DNA of 64,000 bases from Bacteroidales bacterium (lineage in GTDB: Bacteria > Bacteroidota > Bacteroidia > Bacteroidales > GWA2-32-17). The number at the start of each line of letters is the position of its first letter. The first letter of the stretch is position 1. The notes beneath the pieces are model-generated. The model made no database searches and was not told the DNA's origin. It saw only the letters and a program-made list of their open reading frames with translations. This document shows, piece by piece, positions 29,780-38,886 of the stretch. The stretch is taken from the NCBI GenBank assembly GCA_026416095.1, contig JAOAFV010000048.1, positions 1 through 64,000 of the forward strand, read 5' to 3'. The position numbers and the translations under genes were made by a program.

Positions 29780-31264
29780 ATGAGAGCAATTTGTTTTTAT
29801 TTTCAGGTTCATCAACCAATGCGTTTAAAACGCTATCGCTTTTTTGAAATTGGTAATAATCATTATTATTACGACGATTTTGCAAATGCAAACATTCTGC
29901 AAAAAGTAGCTAACAAATGCTACTTACCTACCAATAATTTATTATATGAACTTATTAATACCTATGGATCAAATTTTAAAGTTGCTTTTTCTTTGTCGGG
30001 TATAGTTCTCGATCAGTTTGAAAAATTTTTACCAGAAGTTATTGAAAGCTTCAAAAGATTGGTAAACACCGGTTGTGTTGAATTATTGGCTGAAACTTAT
30101 GCTCATAGTTTATGTTCTATAAAAAGTTCTGAAGAATTTAAACGACAAGTTACCTTACATAAAAACAAAATAGAAAGCTTATTTGGAGTAAAACCAACAA
30201 TATTTAGAAACACAGAGCTCATTTACAGCGATCACATTGGACAAATGGTTTATGAAATGGGATTTAAAGGAATGCTCACCGAAGGGGCAAAACATATTCT
30301 TGGATGGAAATCGCCTAATTATTTATATTGCAATGCTTTTGAACCCAGACTTAAGCTACTATTAAAAAACTATCAACTTAGCGACGACATCGCATTTAGA
30401 TTCTCAAACAGAGCATGGTCGGAATGGCCTTTAACAACCGAAAAATACGTTTCTTGGCTTAATGCAATTGATCCTAAACAAGAAATAGTTAACCTTTTTA
30501 TGGATTACGAAACTTTTGGCGAACATCAGTGGGCCGATACAGGAATTTTTGAATTTTTACGCTATCTACCTAAAACCGTATTTTCCAATTCGAACTATAA
30601 GTTTATACTTCCATCAGAAGCTATTGAACAACTTGAACCCGTTGCACCAATACACGTACCCTATCCTATATCTTGGGCCGACGAAGAAAGAGATCTTACA
30701 GCATGGCTCGGTAACGAATTACAGGAAGATGCATTCAATGCTTTGTACGAACTAGAAAGTATAATTAAAAATATTGATGACCCCGAAATTCAAAGAGATT
30801 GGCTTTACTTACAAACAAGCGATCATTTTTATTATATGTGTACCAAATGGTTTAGTGATGGCGATGTACATAAATATTTTAACCCTTACGACACCCCTTA
30901 CGAAGCATACATAAATTACATGAATGTTTTAAGTGACTTTAAATTACGTGTTACAAAATTAGCTGGTGAAGAAATTAAATATACAAAACCACCAAAAATT
31001 AGAAAAAAAGCTTCGGTATTCAAGCCTTCTGTAATTGCTCAACCCGATGTTAAGATTGTATACCCTGAAGAAATTGAAGAAAAATTGTCTGCAAAATCCG
31101 ATTATAAAAATTTAAAAAAGAAAAGCAAGCAAGAAAAAGCCCCAAAGCAGGTAAAACAAGATAATGAAGAAAAATCAAGTACTAGTGCGACCGATAAGAA
31201 AAAAGAAAGAAAAAGTAACAAACAAAAAAATAGTAAAAAAAACACTAAATCTTCAAACAATTAA
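29780..31264 (+). CDS. glycoside hydrolase family 57 alpha-amylase-like protein with Lys-rich C-terminal tail
   Basis: MRAICFYFQVHQPMRLKRYRFFEIG, MDYETFGEHQWADTGIFEFL, ISWADEERDLTAWLGNELQ. Confidence 0.93.
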   Translation: MRAICFYFQVHQPMRLKRYRFFEIGNNHYYYDDFANANILQKVANKCYLPTNNLLYELINTYGSNFKVAFSLSGIVLDQFEKFLPEVIESFKRLVNTGCVELLAETYAHSLCSIKSSEEFKRQVTLHKNKIESLFGVKPTIFRNTELIYSDHIGQMVYEMGFKGMLTEGAKHILGWKSPNYLYCNAFEPRLKLLLKNYQLSDDIAFRFSNRAWSEWPLTTEKYVSWLNAIDPKQEIVNLFMDYETFGEHQWADTGIFEFLRYLPKTVFSNSNYKFILPSEAIEQLEPVAPIHVPYPISWADEERDLTAWLGNELQEDAFNALYELESIIKNIDDPEIQRDWLYLQTSDHFYYMCTKWFSDGDVHKYFNPYDTPYEAYINYMNVLSDFKLRVTKLAGEEIKYTKPPKIRKKASVFKPSVIAQPDVKIVYPEEIEEKLSAKSDYKNLKKKSKQEKAPKQVKQDNEEKSSTSATDKKKERKSNKQKNSKKNTKSSNN

Positions 31265-31303
31265 ACAATAAAAAATAAATAGTTTTTTTAAAAAAATATT
31301 TAA

Positions 31304-31311
31304 TATTTTTG
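31304..31311 (+). promoter_or_regulatory. putative -7 element TATTTTTG
   Basis: TAnnTTTG match only 6 nt before ATG 31318. Confidence 0.4.
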
Positions 31312-31317
31312 CACTCT

Positions 31318-32181
31318 ATGAAAAACTTATTTTTATTATTGTTTTTGGTTTTTGAGTTATTAATGTATGCTCAGGAAAATTCTTTAAATAACTCAACACA
31401 AAAGACTCTCGACGATACAACTTTTTCAGATATGGGAGTTTCGGTTTCACCATCAAGCATGCATTTACGTATAACACCAGGAAAAAGTGAAACCAAAGAA
31501 ATAAAAGTTAAAAACTTTACAAAAAAAACATACAAATTTCAAGTAGGGTTTACAGATTTCTTAATGAACGAACAAGGTAAACCCATTGCTCCCGATAAAA
31601 ATAAATGCGACTATTGTTTATCTAAGTATATAGGAGTTTCTCCACAAACATTCGAATTAAAACCCGGTGAAGAAATAAAAGTTAAACTTAACATTTCAAT
31701 TCCAGATAGTGAGTACGCCTACCACGCTATGTGGACAATTGTCACAATAGATCAGGTCGTAGAAAGAGAAAAATTAGATATACAACCATTACCCAATAGG
31801 CTAGCAATGGGAGTTATACCTAGCTTTGGCTTTGGTGTATATGTATATCAAAATCCACCTAATGTAAAAACTAATAAAATTGAAATAAAAAAATTTGTTT
31901 TCACCCAAAAAGAAGGTAAAAGTTATTTTGAAATTGACGTCAAAAATATAGGAGATGGTATAACTTACTGTATGTCGTACATCTCGTTAACAAATCTTAA
32001 TACAGGCGAACAAAAAAGGGTAAATGTAAAAAAGTTTACAATACTTCCGCAGTTTCAGCGGGTTTTTAAAATAGAAGTACCAGGCAACCTTTTACCCGGT
32101 AAATATACTGCTGTGGCTGTAATAGATTTTGGCAGTGACGAAGAAATGGTTGCCGCTGAAGCAACTTTTGAAGTAAAATGA
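31318..32181 (+). CDS. secreted chaperone-like Ig-fold protein (PapD/DUF916-like) of a putative fibre locus
   Basis: Signal peptide; VSVSPSSMHLRITPGKSETKEIKVKNFTKKTYKFQVGFTDF...QTFELKPGEEIKVKLNISIP two-Ig-domain architecture. Confidence 0.6.
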   Translation: MKNLFLLLFLVFELLMYAQENSLNNSTQKTLDDTTFSDMGVSVSPSSMHLRITPGKSETKEIKVKNFTKKTYKFQVGFTDFLMNEQGKPIAPDKNKCDYCLSKYIGVSPQTFELKPGEEIKVKLNISIPDSEYAYHAMWTIVTIDQVVEREKLDIQPLPNRLAMGVIPSFGFGVYVYQNPPNVKTNKIEIKKFVFTQKEGKSYFEIDVKNIGDGITYCMSYISLTNLNTGEQKRVNVKKFTILPQFQRVFKIEVPGNLLPGKYTAVAVIDFGSDEEMVAAEATFEVK

Positions 32182-32230
32182 AAAATTTTTTGAAAAATTT
32201 TGAAATTTGAAACTTTTTATAAAACTTTGC

Positions 32231-32252
32231 GTTAAACGTGATGATGTTTAAC
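32231..32252 (+). promoter_or_regulatory. leader hairpin GTTAAAC-N8-GTTTAAC upstream of major subunit
   Basis: 7-bp perfect inverted repeat 8 nt before the Shine-Dalgarno. Confidence 0.5.
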
Positions 32253-32260
32253 CTAAAAAA

Positions 32261-32268
32261 AAGGAGGT
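32261..32268 (+). promoter_or_regulatory. strong Shine-Dalgarno AAGGAGGT
   Basis: Perfect anti-SD complement, 3 nt before ATG 32272. Confidence 0.8.
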
Positions 32269-32271
32269 AGT

Positions 32272-33051
32272 ATGAGAAAACTTAGTGGTTTAATTGCAAG
32301 TTTAATTCTTGCTACTGGCTTAACGTTCGGCCAGTTAATCGATGAAAAGAACGTAACAATTACAATGGATTTGCAACCTGTGTTGCAACTTCACATGACA
32401 ACCCCCGACTATATTGATTTTACATTCGATGATATTAAAGATTACTATGCAGGCATTATCAAGTATGGAGCTACAATTTTAAAGGTATCATCGTCTGTAA
32501 GTTGGGACCTTTATGCTGTTGGTACATCTACTAATGGAACATACTGGGATCAGCAGTTAGCTTATAGCGGTGGCGGTGGTGGCAATGCAGTAGATCAACT
32601 ACCATTAACATTACTTGAACTCCATCAGTATGGTGCTAATAATTTTGACGGAAGTGCTTCAGCAGTACCAGATTATAGTACACCTTTTTCGCCTGCTCAA
32701 ACACCTGCACCAGCACAAAATACAATTTATTCCAATGCTAATCCTTATATTCCACCAACAACTTTCGACAAATACATTCAGGGACATAGTGGTGCAGCTC
32801 CAACAGATGGTGCTCCAGGTGGTAGCTACTTAACTGCAACAGCTGGTGTTGGAACATTTAGTAATTACTATTTTGTAATTGACTATCGTATCTGGCCAAG
32901 CTTACCTGCAATATTTCCTAATGCTGGTCGTTACGATAACGCAGGTAATTTGGTTAATGAAGACTTAGTGAGTGTTAATGGCCCTAATGCTTATGCAAGA
33001 CCTGGTGTATATACTATGAATGTTAAATACGTTCTAATTGAAGATCAATAA
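32272..33051 (+). CDS. putative major fibre subunit (secreted)
   Basis: Signal MRKLSGLIASLILATGLTFGQ; IDFTFDDIKDYYAGIIKYGATILKVSSSVSWDLYAVG motif shared with next gene. Confidence 0.6.
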   Translation: MRKLSGLIASLILATGLTFGQLIDEKNVTITMDLQPVLQLHMTTPDYIDFTFDDIKDYYAGIIKYGATILKVSSSVSWDLYAVGTSTNGTYWDQQLAYSGGGGGNAVDQLPLTLLELHQYGANNFDGSASAVPDYSTPFSPAQTPAPAQNTIYSNANPYIPPTTFDKYIQGHSGAAPTDGAPGGSYLTATAGVGTFSNYYFVIDYRIWPSLPAIFPNAGRYDNAGNLVNEDLVSVNGPNAYARPGVYTMNVKYVLIEDQ

Positions 33052-33072
33052 AATTAATCTTCAGAATTTTTT

Positions 33073-33110
33073 AAAAACAGGGTTAGGTTCGGGGGACTAA
33101 CCCTGTTTTT
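33073..33110 (+). terminator. intrinsic terminator between the two subunit genes
   Basis: AAAAACAGGGTTAG-N10-CTAACCCTGTTTTT perfect 14-bp stem followed by a T-rich tract. Confidence 0.9.
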
Positions 33111-33118
33111 TTTATTAT

Positions 33119-33769
33119 ATGAAAGGCAAAAATAAATATATTATTGTGTGGTGTGTGGTAAAATGTTTTTCTTTACTTTCTCAACCTGTATGCAATAATC
33201 CAACCACAGCCAATTGTTCCGATGTTGTTGGTGGAAGTAGTAGGTTTTATATGACAACTAACCCAAATATTGTGTTTACATTTTCCGACATTCGAGATTA
33301 TTACAGGGGCATAGAATTATGCGGAGCAACTCAATTGCGCTTGAAAATTGATTCTAATAATATAAATTGTAAATGGAAGCTTATCATGTACATTGACAAT
33401 AATGGGTTTATACCATCTAATGAATGGGAGCCAATACTATACTATGGGAACACAGGCTATGCACCACAGCTAAATTTAATTGAAGTAAAAGTTTATAACG
33501 GATGTGGAACTCCTTTAAATAATGGCATATATCAAATATTTACCAACAATACCAACCACGATGTAATTGAAATTATTCCTGAATTGCCAGTTCAAAATCT
33601 GCCCGGTAATTGCGATGGCAATCACGTTAATAGTGCTGGAAGTTATTTGACTCATTATAATGAATATAATTTTAACATTGATTATCGCATAAAACCCGAT
33701 TTTAATCTGAAGTTATTACCTGGTGTTTATAGAATAAAAATAAATTTTTGTCTGGTAGAAGTGCCATAA
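33119..33769 (+). CDS. putative minor/tip subunit, paralogous to preceding protein
   Basis: FTFSDIRDYYRGIELCGATQLRLKI and NFNIDYRIKPDFNLKLLPGVYRIKINFCLVEV match FTFDDIKDYYAGIIKYGATILKV and YYFVIDYRIWPSL..PGVYTMNVKYVLIED. Confidence 0.6.
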   Translation: MKGKNKYIIVWCVVKCFSLLSQPVCNNPTTANCSDVVGGSSRFYMTTNPNIVFTFSDIRDYYRGIELCGATQLRLKIDSNNINCKWKLIMYIDNNGFIPSNEWEPILYYGNTGYAPQLNLIEVKVYNGCGTPLNNGIYQIFTNNTNHDVIEIIPELPVQNLPGNCDGNHVNSAGSYLTHYNEYNFNIDYRIKPDFNLKLLPGVYRIKINFCLVEVP

Positions 33770-33770
33770 T

Positions 33771-36662
33771 GTGCATAAAGTATTTTTTTACATATTAATT
33801 TTATTTTTCTTCTATTCACGCAGTCAAGAATTAAAGGTTTATTTCAAAAAGACAGTTGTTGAGTACCATAAAAAAGATCTTATTGAAAATGTAGTGGTTA
33901 TCAGTAATTATTCAAACGAATTTAAAAAAGTTAAAATAGATATACTCGTTCCCGAAGAATGGAAAATTATAAAGAATAATAAAACATATATAATTGAGCC
34001 ACTCGATAGTTTAGCAATACCAATATATGTATTACCAAAAGGTACTTTTGGGAGCACAACACGTTTATTAATTTTTTGCAATATAACAGATGAAAAAGGT
34101 ACAATAATATCAACTAATTTTTTTACATGTATTTTTAAAAAATCACTAAAATGGTCAGTTTTAACACCCACAAACACAATATACTTACCTCTTGATACTA
34201 CACAATGGCCTTTTGAAATAACGGTTGTAAACGAATCAAACTTTTCGCAGGATATTTTGCTAAATATCAATACAAACAAGAAAAAAGTTATTATTAAAGA
34301 TTCTTTGAATTCTAAAATTGTTAAATTTCCTATCACCTTTTCCTTGAACGAAAGTAGAGATACAACATTTTACTTTACATATAATAAATTAAGAGAACCT
34401 AAAAATTTCAGATATATAGATGAAGAAGAATATAGGCCATTTTCGTATGGAGAACCACGAAAAGATAAAGTTTCGATAATAACCCAATCTCCTAACCCTA
34501 CCGAAGCAAGTAAATTTAGAGCAGGTAGTTCAATTGAATTTATCTCATTAAGCGATAGGTACATTGTTAATAAATTTGCTACTACTACAATTCCACTTAT
34601 TGTAGATATTAATTCTTTTAATCTTCTTGGCGACCAACCAATGACTAATATTCTATTGAGAGGAGAGACATTTTTGAAAGATAGTTCTTTTTTTGTTTAT
34701 ACTACACAAACTACCTTTTTTACAAATTACTTTACTTGGTATCCATTTAAAAATATTCCTTTTTTTATTGGATATTTTCATAAAAAATTTTCACTTCAAG
34801 CAGGTGACATTAGCTCTGGCCTATACGGTTCCTTATTTCAACATGGTAAAGGCTTAAAAAGTGAATATAACTTCAATCCAAATCATAAAATTGGTCTATT
34901 TTATCTTGGGTATCCGGAAGTATTTAAAATTATGCCCCAAAGATACAGTTATGGCTTGAACCATTATATTGATACTAAAAAAATAAAAGCTCACTCAGCT
35001 GTTGGAGTTATAGAAAATCAAAACGACAATAGCAGTATATATACAGGAAATACTCACATTACGTTTAAATTTCTAAAGCAACATAGTTTTGGTATCTCTA
35101 CAGGTTTAAGCTATAAAATACAACACAATAACAACGATGTAACAATTGGTTTTTTAAGCGGTTTTAGTTATGGTGGGCAAATTATACCGAAAATTTGGAG
35201 ATTAAATGTAAATTTTAGATATAATACTTCTGATTTTTCTGAATTTAAATATGAAAGATATAATGTTAACTTAAATAATAATATTTTAATAAAAAAAGAA
35301 TGGAATTTAAACATTCAAAACAGATACTATCGACAAGAAAGTTATTCATACTTACATTATTACGAAATGCTTGAAAATTTACTAACCATACAGAATTATA
35401 GAAAAAATTTCTTTGTAACTCCAACATTTTTTTATAACATAATGGACATTGGAAACTTAAAGTATCATTCAAGAGGAATTAACTTAAATACTAAATATAT
35501 TAATCTCGACAATAACATACGCACATTTTATAACGTAAGAGCAGGATTTAACATGCCAACCGATACCTTAAGAAAAAATTATTTCTTTATTCAAAATAAT
35601 TGTTATTTGACTTATAGAGTTTTTACTTTTAATTTATCGTACACTATTGGGTCACCTAATCTTTCACTTCAGCACTTACGTACAATTCAGTATTTAACTC
35701 CTCAAGAATTAAGATTATCTACACGATATCAATACCAATTTAGAAATCCAAGGTTTATTTATAATCAACAATTAAGTTATAGCTATTCAAATATTATAAA
35801 TCAGGTAATATTTTTTATGCCTGAAATTGTTTACTATTCGTATTCAGGTTGGAGATTCAAAATTTTTATTGAACATACATTAAGTAAACAAAATAAACCG
35901 TGGTATTTGTTTAATATATACCAAACTTTAAATCCTGAATTAAAAGAAAAAAAATCTAAATGGGTGCAAAACATTTTTGTTGGCGCAGGAATAAGAAAAG
36001 AATTTGGAATACCTGTTCCGTTTGTAAAGCAAAAAAATGTAAACATAAAATTTTATACATTTTACGATATTAATGGAAATAATAAAAAAGATCCGCAAGA
36101 ATCATTCATAGATAATATTGTAATAAGAGTTAATTCGTGGGAAGTAATAACTAACAAACTTGGTATAGCAGAGATGGAAAATATACCTATTGGGGTATAT
36201 TCAATAATTGTTTTCCCTGCTATTAATATTGAAGGTTGGTATCCACTAATTGGTGATAGTATAAATATATCTCATTCACAATCGGTCTATATACCATTTG
36301 TAAGAGCAATTAAGGTAAGCGGCAAAGTCTTTTTACAAAGAGATCCTAATTCGCCAACAGCAGATTTTAAGCTCGATATTTCTCGCATTAAAATTACTGC
36401 ATCTAACCATAAAACTTATAGTACTTTGACTAACAGAGATGGGTCTTTCGAACTCTATTTACCCGCTGGTAGATATACAATCTCTCTCGACGAATCTATT
36501 ATAGGCAAACGATTTCAAATTGTTAAAAATAACTACGAAATCGACGTTAAAGAAGGTTTTGAAAATACATATATTACTTTCTTTATTGTAGAAAAACCAA
36601 GAAAAATAAAAGTTAAAAAATTCGATGATAAAGGAAACATAATAGAAAATAATAATGAATAA
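33771..36662 (+). CDS. large usher-like outer-membrane barrel protein with N-terminal Ig-like and C-terminal SdrD-B/CarboxypepD-like domains
   Basis: GTG start at stop/start junction TAATGTG; central alternating aromatic beta-strand segment (~residues 280-700); C-terminal FYTFYDINGNNKKDPQESFIDNIVI and GSFELYLPAGRYTISLD. Confidence 0.55.
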   Translation: MHKVFFYILILFFFYSRSQELKVYFKKTVVEYHKKDLIENVVVISNYSNEFKKVKIDILVPEEWKIIKNNKTYIIEPLDSLAIPIYVLPKGTFGSTTRLLIFCNITDEKGTIISTNFFTCIFKKSLKWSVLTPTNTIYLPLDTTQWPFEITVVNESNFSQDILLNINTNKKKVIIKDSLNSKIVKFPITFSLNESRDTTFYFTYNKLREPKNFRYIDEEEYRPFSYGEPRKDKVSIITQSPNPTEASKFRAGSSIEFISLSDRYIVNKFATTTIPLIVDINSFNLLGDQPMTNILLRGETFLKDSSFFVYTTQTTFFTNYFTWYPFKNIPFFIGYFHKKFSLQAGDISSGLYGSLFQHGKGLKSEYNFNPNHKIGLFYLGYPEVFKIMPQRYSYGLNHYIDTKKIKAHSAVGVIENQNDNSSIYTGNTHITFKFLKQHSFGISTGLSYKIQHNNNDVTIGFLSGFSYGGQIIPKIWRLNVNFRYNTSDFSEFKYERYNVNLNNNILIKKEWNLNIQNRYYRQESYSYLHYYEMLENLLTIQNYRKNFFVTPTFFYNIMDIGNLKYHSRGINLNTKYINLDNNIRTFYNVRAGFNMPTDTLRKNYFFIQNNCYLTYRVFTFNLSYTIGSPNLSLQHLRTIQYLTPQELRLSTRYQYQFRNPRFIYNQQLSYSYSNIINQVIFFMPEIVYYSYSGWRFKIFIEHTLSKQNKPWYLFNIYQTLNPELKEKKSKWVQNIFVGAGIRKEFGIPVPFVKQKNVNIKFYTFYDINGNNKKDPQESFIDNIVIRVNSWEVITNKLGIAEMENIPIGVYSIIVFPAINIEGWYPLIGDSINISHSQSVYIPFVRAIKVSGKVFLQRDPNSPTADFKLDISRIKITASNHKTYSTLTNRDGSFELYLPAGRYTISLDESIIGKRFQIVKNNYEIDVKEGFENTYITFFIVEKPRKIKVKKFDDKGNIIENNNE

Positions 36663-37332
36663 AATGTCTTATTACCCTTTAACACCATATCTCTAACTTC
36701 AAAAAATATAAAAGTAAATGATCAAATTGAAAAAAATCTTAGATAAGAAAAATTAATATAATTTTTTTTGTTTTATAGTCAATTAAATAAGTATTCTTAT
36801 GAAAAGAATAGTTTGCATAACATTGCAGGATAAAAATTTAAAGTCATAATGAACTTCTGCTTAATGAAGAAGCGATTTACAAAATAAAAAAATAAAAAAC
36901 CATTTACATTAATGCATTATTGAAAAAACTAAAAGTTTACTATACGTTTAGAATAATTTTATTTATATACTCACTGATTAATGTTAAAGAAGTTAATCAT
37001 AATATGCTATGTGATAAAACGTCGAAACTATATAAACAAAACAATTAATTTACTAAAAAATTTATTATAAAAACTTCAACCTACATTACTTAACTTTTTG
37101 CGAAGTTAGGAGTTAAATTTTTTTCTTGATTTTTTCATTTTATTTTCACATTATAAAAATTTTACAATTAATAAACTTATTAAAGTTTAGAAATAATTAA
37201 CTAAACTTATGGGCTATTTATTTATATTATCATGAAGATTTCAAATTGTTTAGTTATTTTTTCTGACTAATACAGTCGTTAAAACAAGTTTTGTTCTATT
37301 AAATTTTCGTATTAAATTAAAAATACATTTTA

Positions 37333-37340
37333 TAATTTTG
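37333..37340 (+). promoter_or_regulatory. putative -7 element TAATTTTG
   Basis: TAnnTTTG match 13 nt before ATG 37354. Confidence 0.4.
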
Positions 37341-37353
37341 CAAAAAAAAAAAA

Positions 37354-37737
37354 ATGAAAAAAATAATTTCAACAGAAAAAGCACCTAAAGCCATTGGCCC
37401 ATATAGTCAAGCAGTAGAAGTAAATGAATTTGTTTTTGTTTCGGGACAATTAGGAATTAATCCTGAAACAGGTATGCTGTGTGAAGGCATTGAAAAACAA
37501 ACTGAGCAAGCACTAAAAAATTTAGGAGAGATATTAAAGGCTGCAGGTTGTTCTTACGAAAATGTAGTTAAATGTACTGTGTTGCTCGACAATATGGATA
37601 ATTTTAAAATTATGAATGAGATATATAATAAATATTTTTCAACAAATTCACCTGCTAGGACAACATACAGTGTTTTACGATTGCCTTTGGGAGCTCTTGT
37701 AGAAATTGAAGCAATTGCTGTTAAACCATTAAAATGA
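37354..37737 (+). CDS. ridA: RidA family reactive intermediate/imine deaminase
   Basis: KAPKAIGPYSQAVEVNEFVFVSGQLGINPETG...NSPARTTYSVLRLPLGALVEIEAIA. Confidence 0.95.
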   Translation: MKKIISTEKAPKAIGPYSQAVEVNEFVFVSGQLGINPETGMLCEGIEKQTEQALKNLGEILKAAGCSYENVVKCTVLLDNMDNFKIMNEIYNKYFSTNSPARTTYSVLRLPLGALVEIEAIAVKPLK

Positions 37738-38330
37738 ATAAAAGAATATTCAATAAAAATGTAATCGAATTTATTACAGTTGCAAAAGAATACGTTCTTT
37801 TCTGCGAAAACATTGAAAAGGTTAACACAGAAATTATTCTAAACGATTTACTTAAATTATTACCTTTATTGTACCTAAAAGGTGCAATGCTTCCAGAATT
37901 TTCATACGACGATTATTTCGAAAATATAGTGTCTGAAGATGTATATAATACAATAAAAGAACGATTTCAACAGAAGTTTGGCGAATATGATATAAGTGTC
38001 CCTGTAAATACTAATCTATTTAATTTTGAGGAAACCGAAATAGAGCCTATATCAGAATTGTTAGCCGATATTTATCAAGATATGAAAAATGTAATCTTCA
38101 ATTTTCAGACAAACATAAACGAGATAATGGAATCGGCTTTATGTAGATGTAAACAAAATTTTGAAAATTACTGGGGACCAAGGTTAATAAGTGCCTTAAA
38201 TATATTACACCTTCTTAGATTTAATGAAAACATTGATTTAAAAGATATTAAACAAGTAAAGAGAACAGAAAATAAAATAGACACTTCGAAGTGGATTATA
38301 AATAAATTTTTTAAGAACAGCAATGGTTAA
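37734..38330 (+). CDS. DUF5063-like protein
   Basis: Gene order and sequence (FITVAKEYVLFCENIEKV...LLPLLYLKGAMLPE) resemble the Bacteroidetes DUF5063 family. Confidence 0.65.
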   Translation: MNKRIFNKNVIEFITVAKEYVLFCENIEKVNTEIILNDLLKLLPLLYLKGAMLPEFSYDDYFENIVSEDVYNTIKERFQQKFGEYDISVPVNTNLFNFEETEIEPISELLADIYQDMKNVIFNFQTNINEIMESALCRCKQNFENYWGPRLISALNILHLLRFNENIDLKDIKQVKRTENKIDTSKWIINKFFKNSNG

Positions 38331-38886
38331 TAAAGATACTCTTATATTCAAGGGCGAAATAGTAATTATATCTAATAAAGGAGATACATTTAACCAAAGT
38401 ATCGATTATCTAAAAAAACAGAAAAAAGTAGGCTTTGATACCGAATCTAAACCAACTTTCCAAAAAGGAACTTTAAATAAAATTTCATTGATACAATTTG
38501 CTACTTACGATAAAGCTTTACTATTTAGAATTACTGATAATATTGCAGATGAAATAATTGAAATTCTTTCAAACCCTAACATCTTAAAAATAGGGAATGG
38601 AATAAAAAACGATTTACAACATATAACAAAAATAACAGGATTTGTACCTGAATCTTTTATTGATATTCAAACAATAGCAAAAGACAAAGGATATAATAAA
38701 GTTAATCTTAAATATTTATGTAAAGAGATTTTAAATAAACACTTAAGCAAAAAACAGCAATTATCAAATTGGGCTGCGCCTGTTTTAACAAGAGATCAAT
38801 GTATATACGCAGCTACTGATGCCTATGCATGTTTATTAATATATGATGCACTTTTAAATGAAAGAGATAATATTAAAAAAGAATAA
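38323..38886 (+). CDS. 3'-5' exonuclease (RNase D-like DEDD)
   Basis: KKVGFDTESKPTFQKGTLNKISLIQFAT, LKIGNGIKNDLQHI, YAATDAYACLLIYDAL. Confidence 0.9.
   Translation: MVNKDTLIFKGEIVIISNKGDTFNQSIDYLKKQKKVGFDTESKPTFQKGTLNKISLIQFATYDKALLFRITDNIADEIIEILSNPNILKIGNGIKNDLQHITKITGFVPESFIDIQTIAKDKGYNKVNLKYLCKEILNKHLSKKQQLSNWAAPVLTRDQCIYAATDAYACLLIYDALLNERDNIKKE

Noticed and set aside
36663-37353. ~690-bp AT-rich gap upstream of ridA considered as ncRNA or relic gene
   Set aside because: Only short coding-like scraps (MKRIVCITLQDKNLK) and no stable hairpin seen; not enough to support a feature
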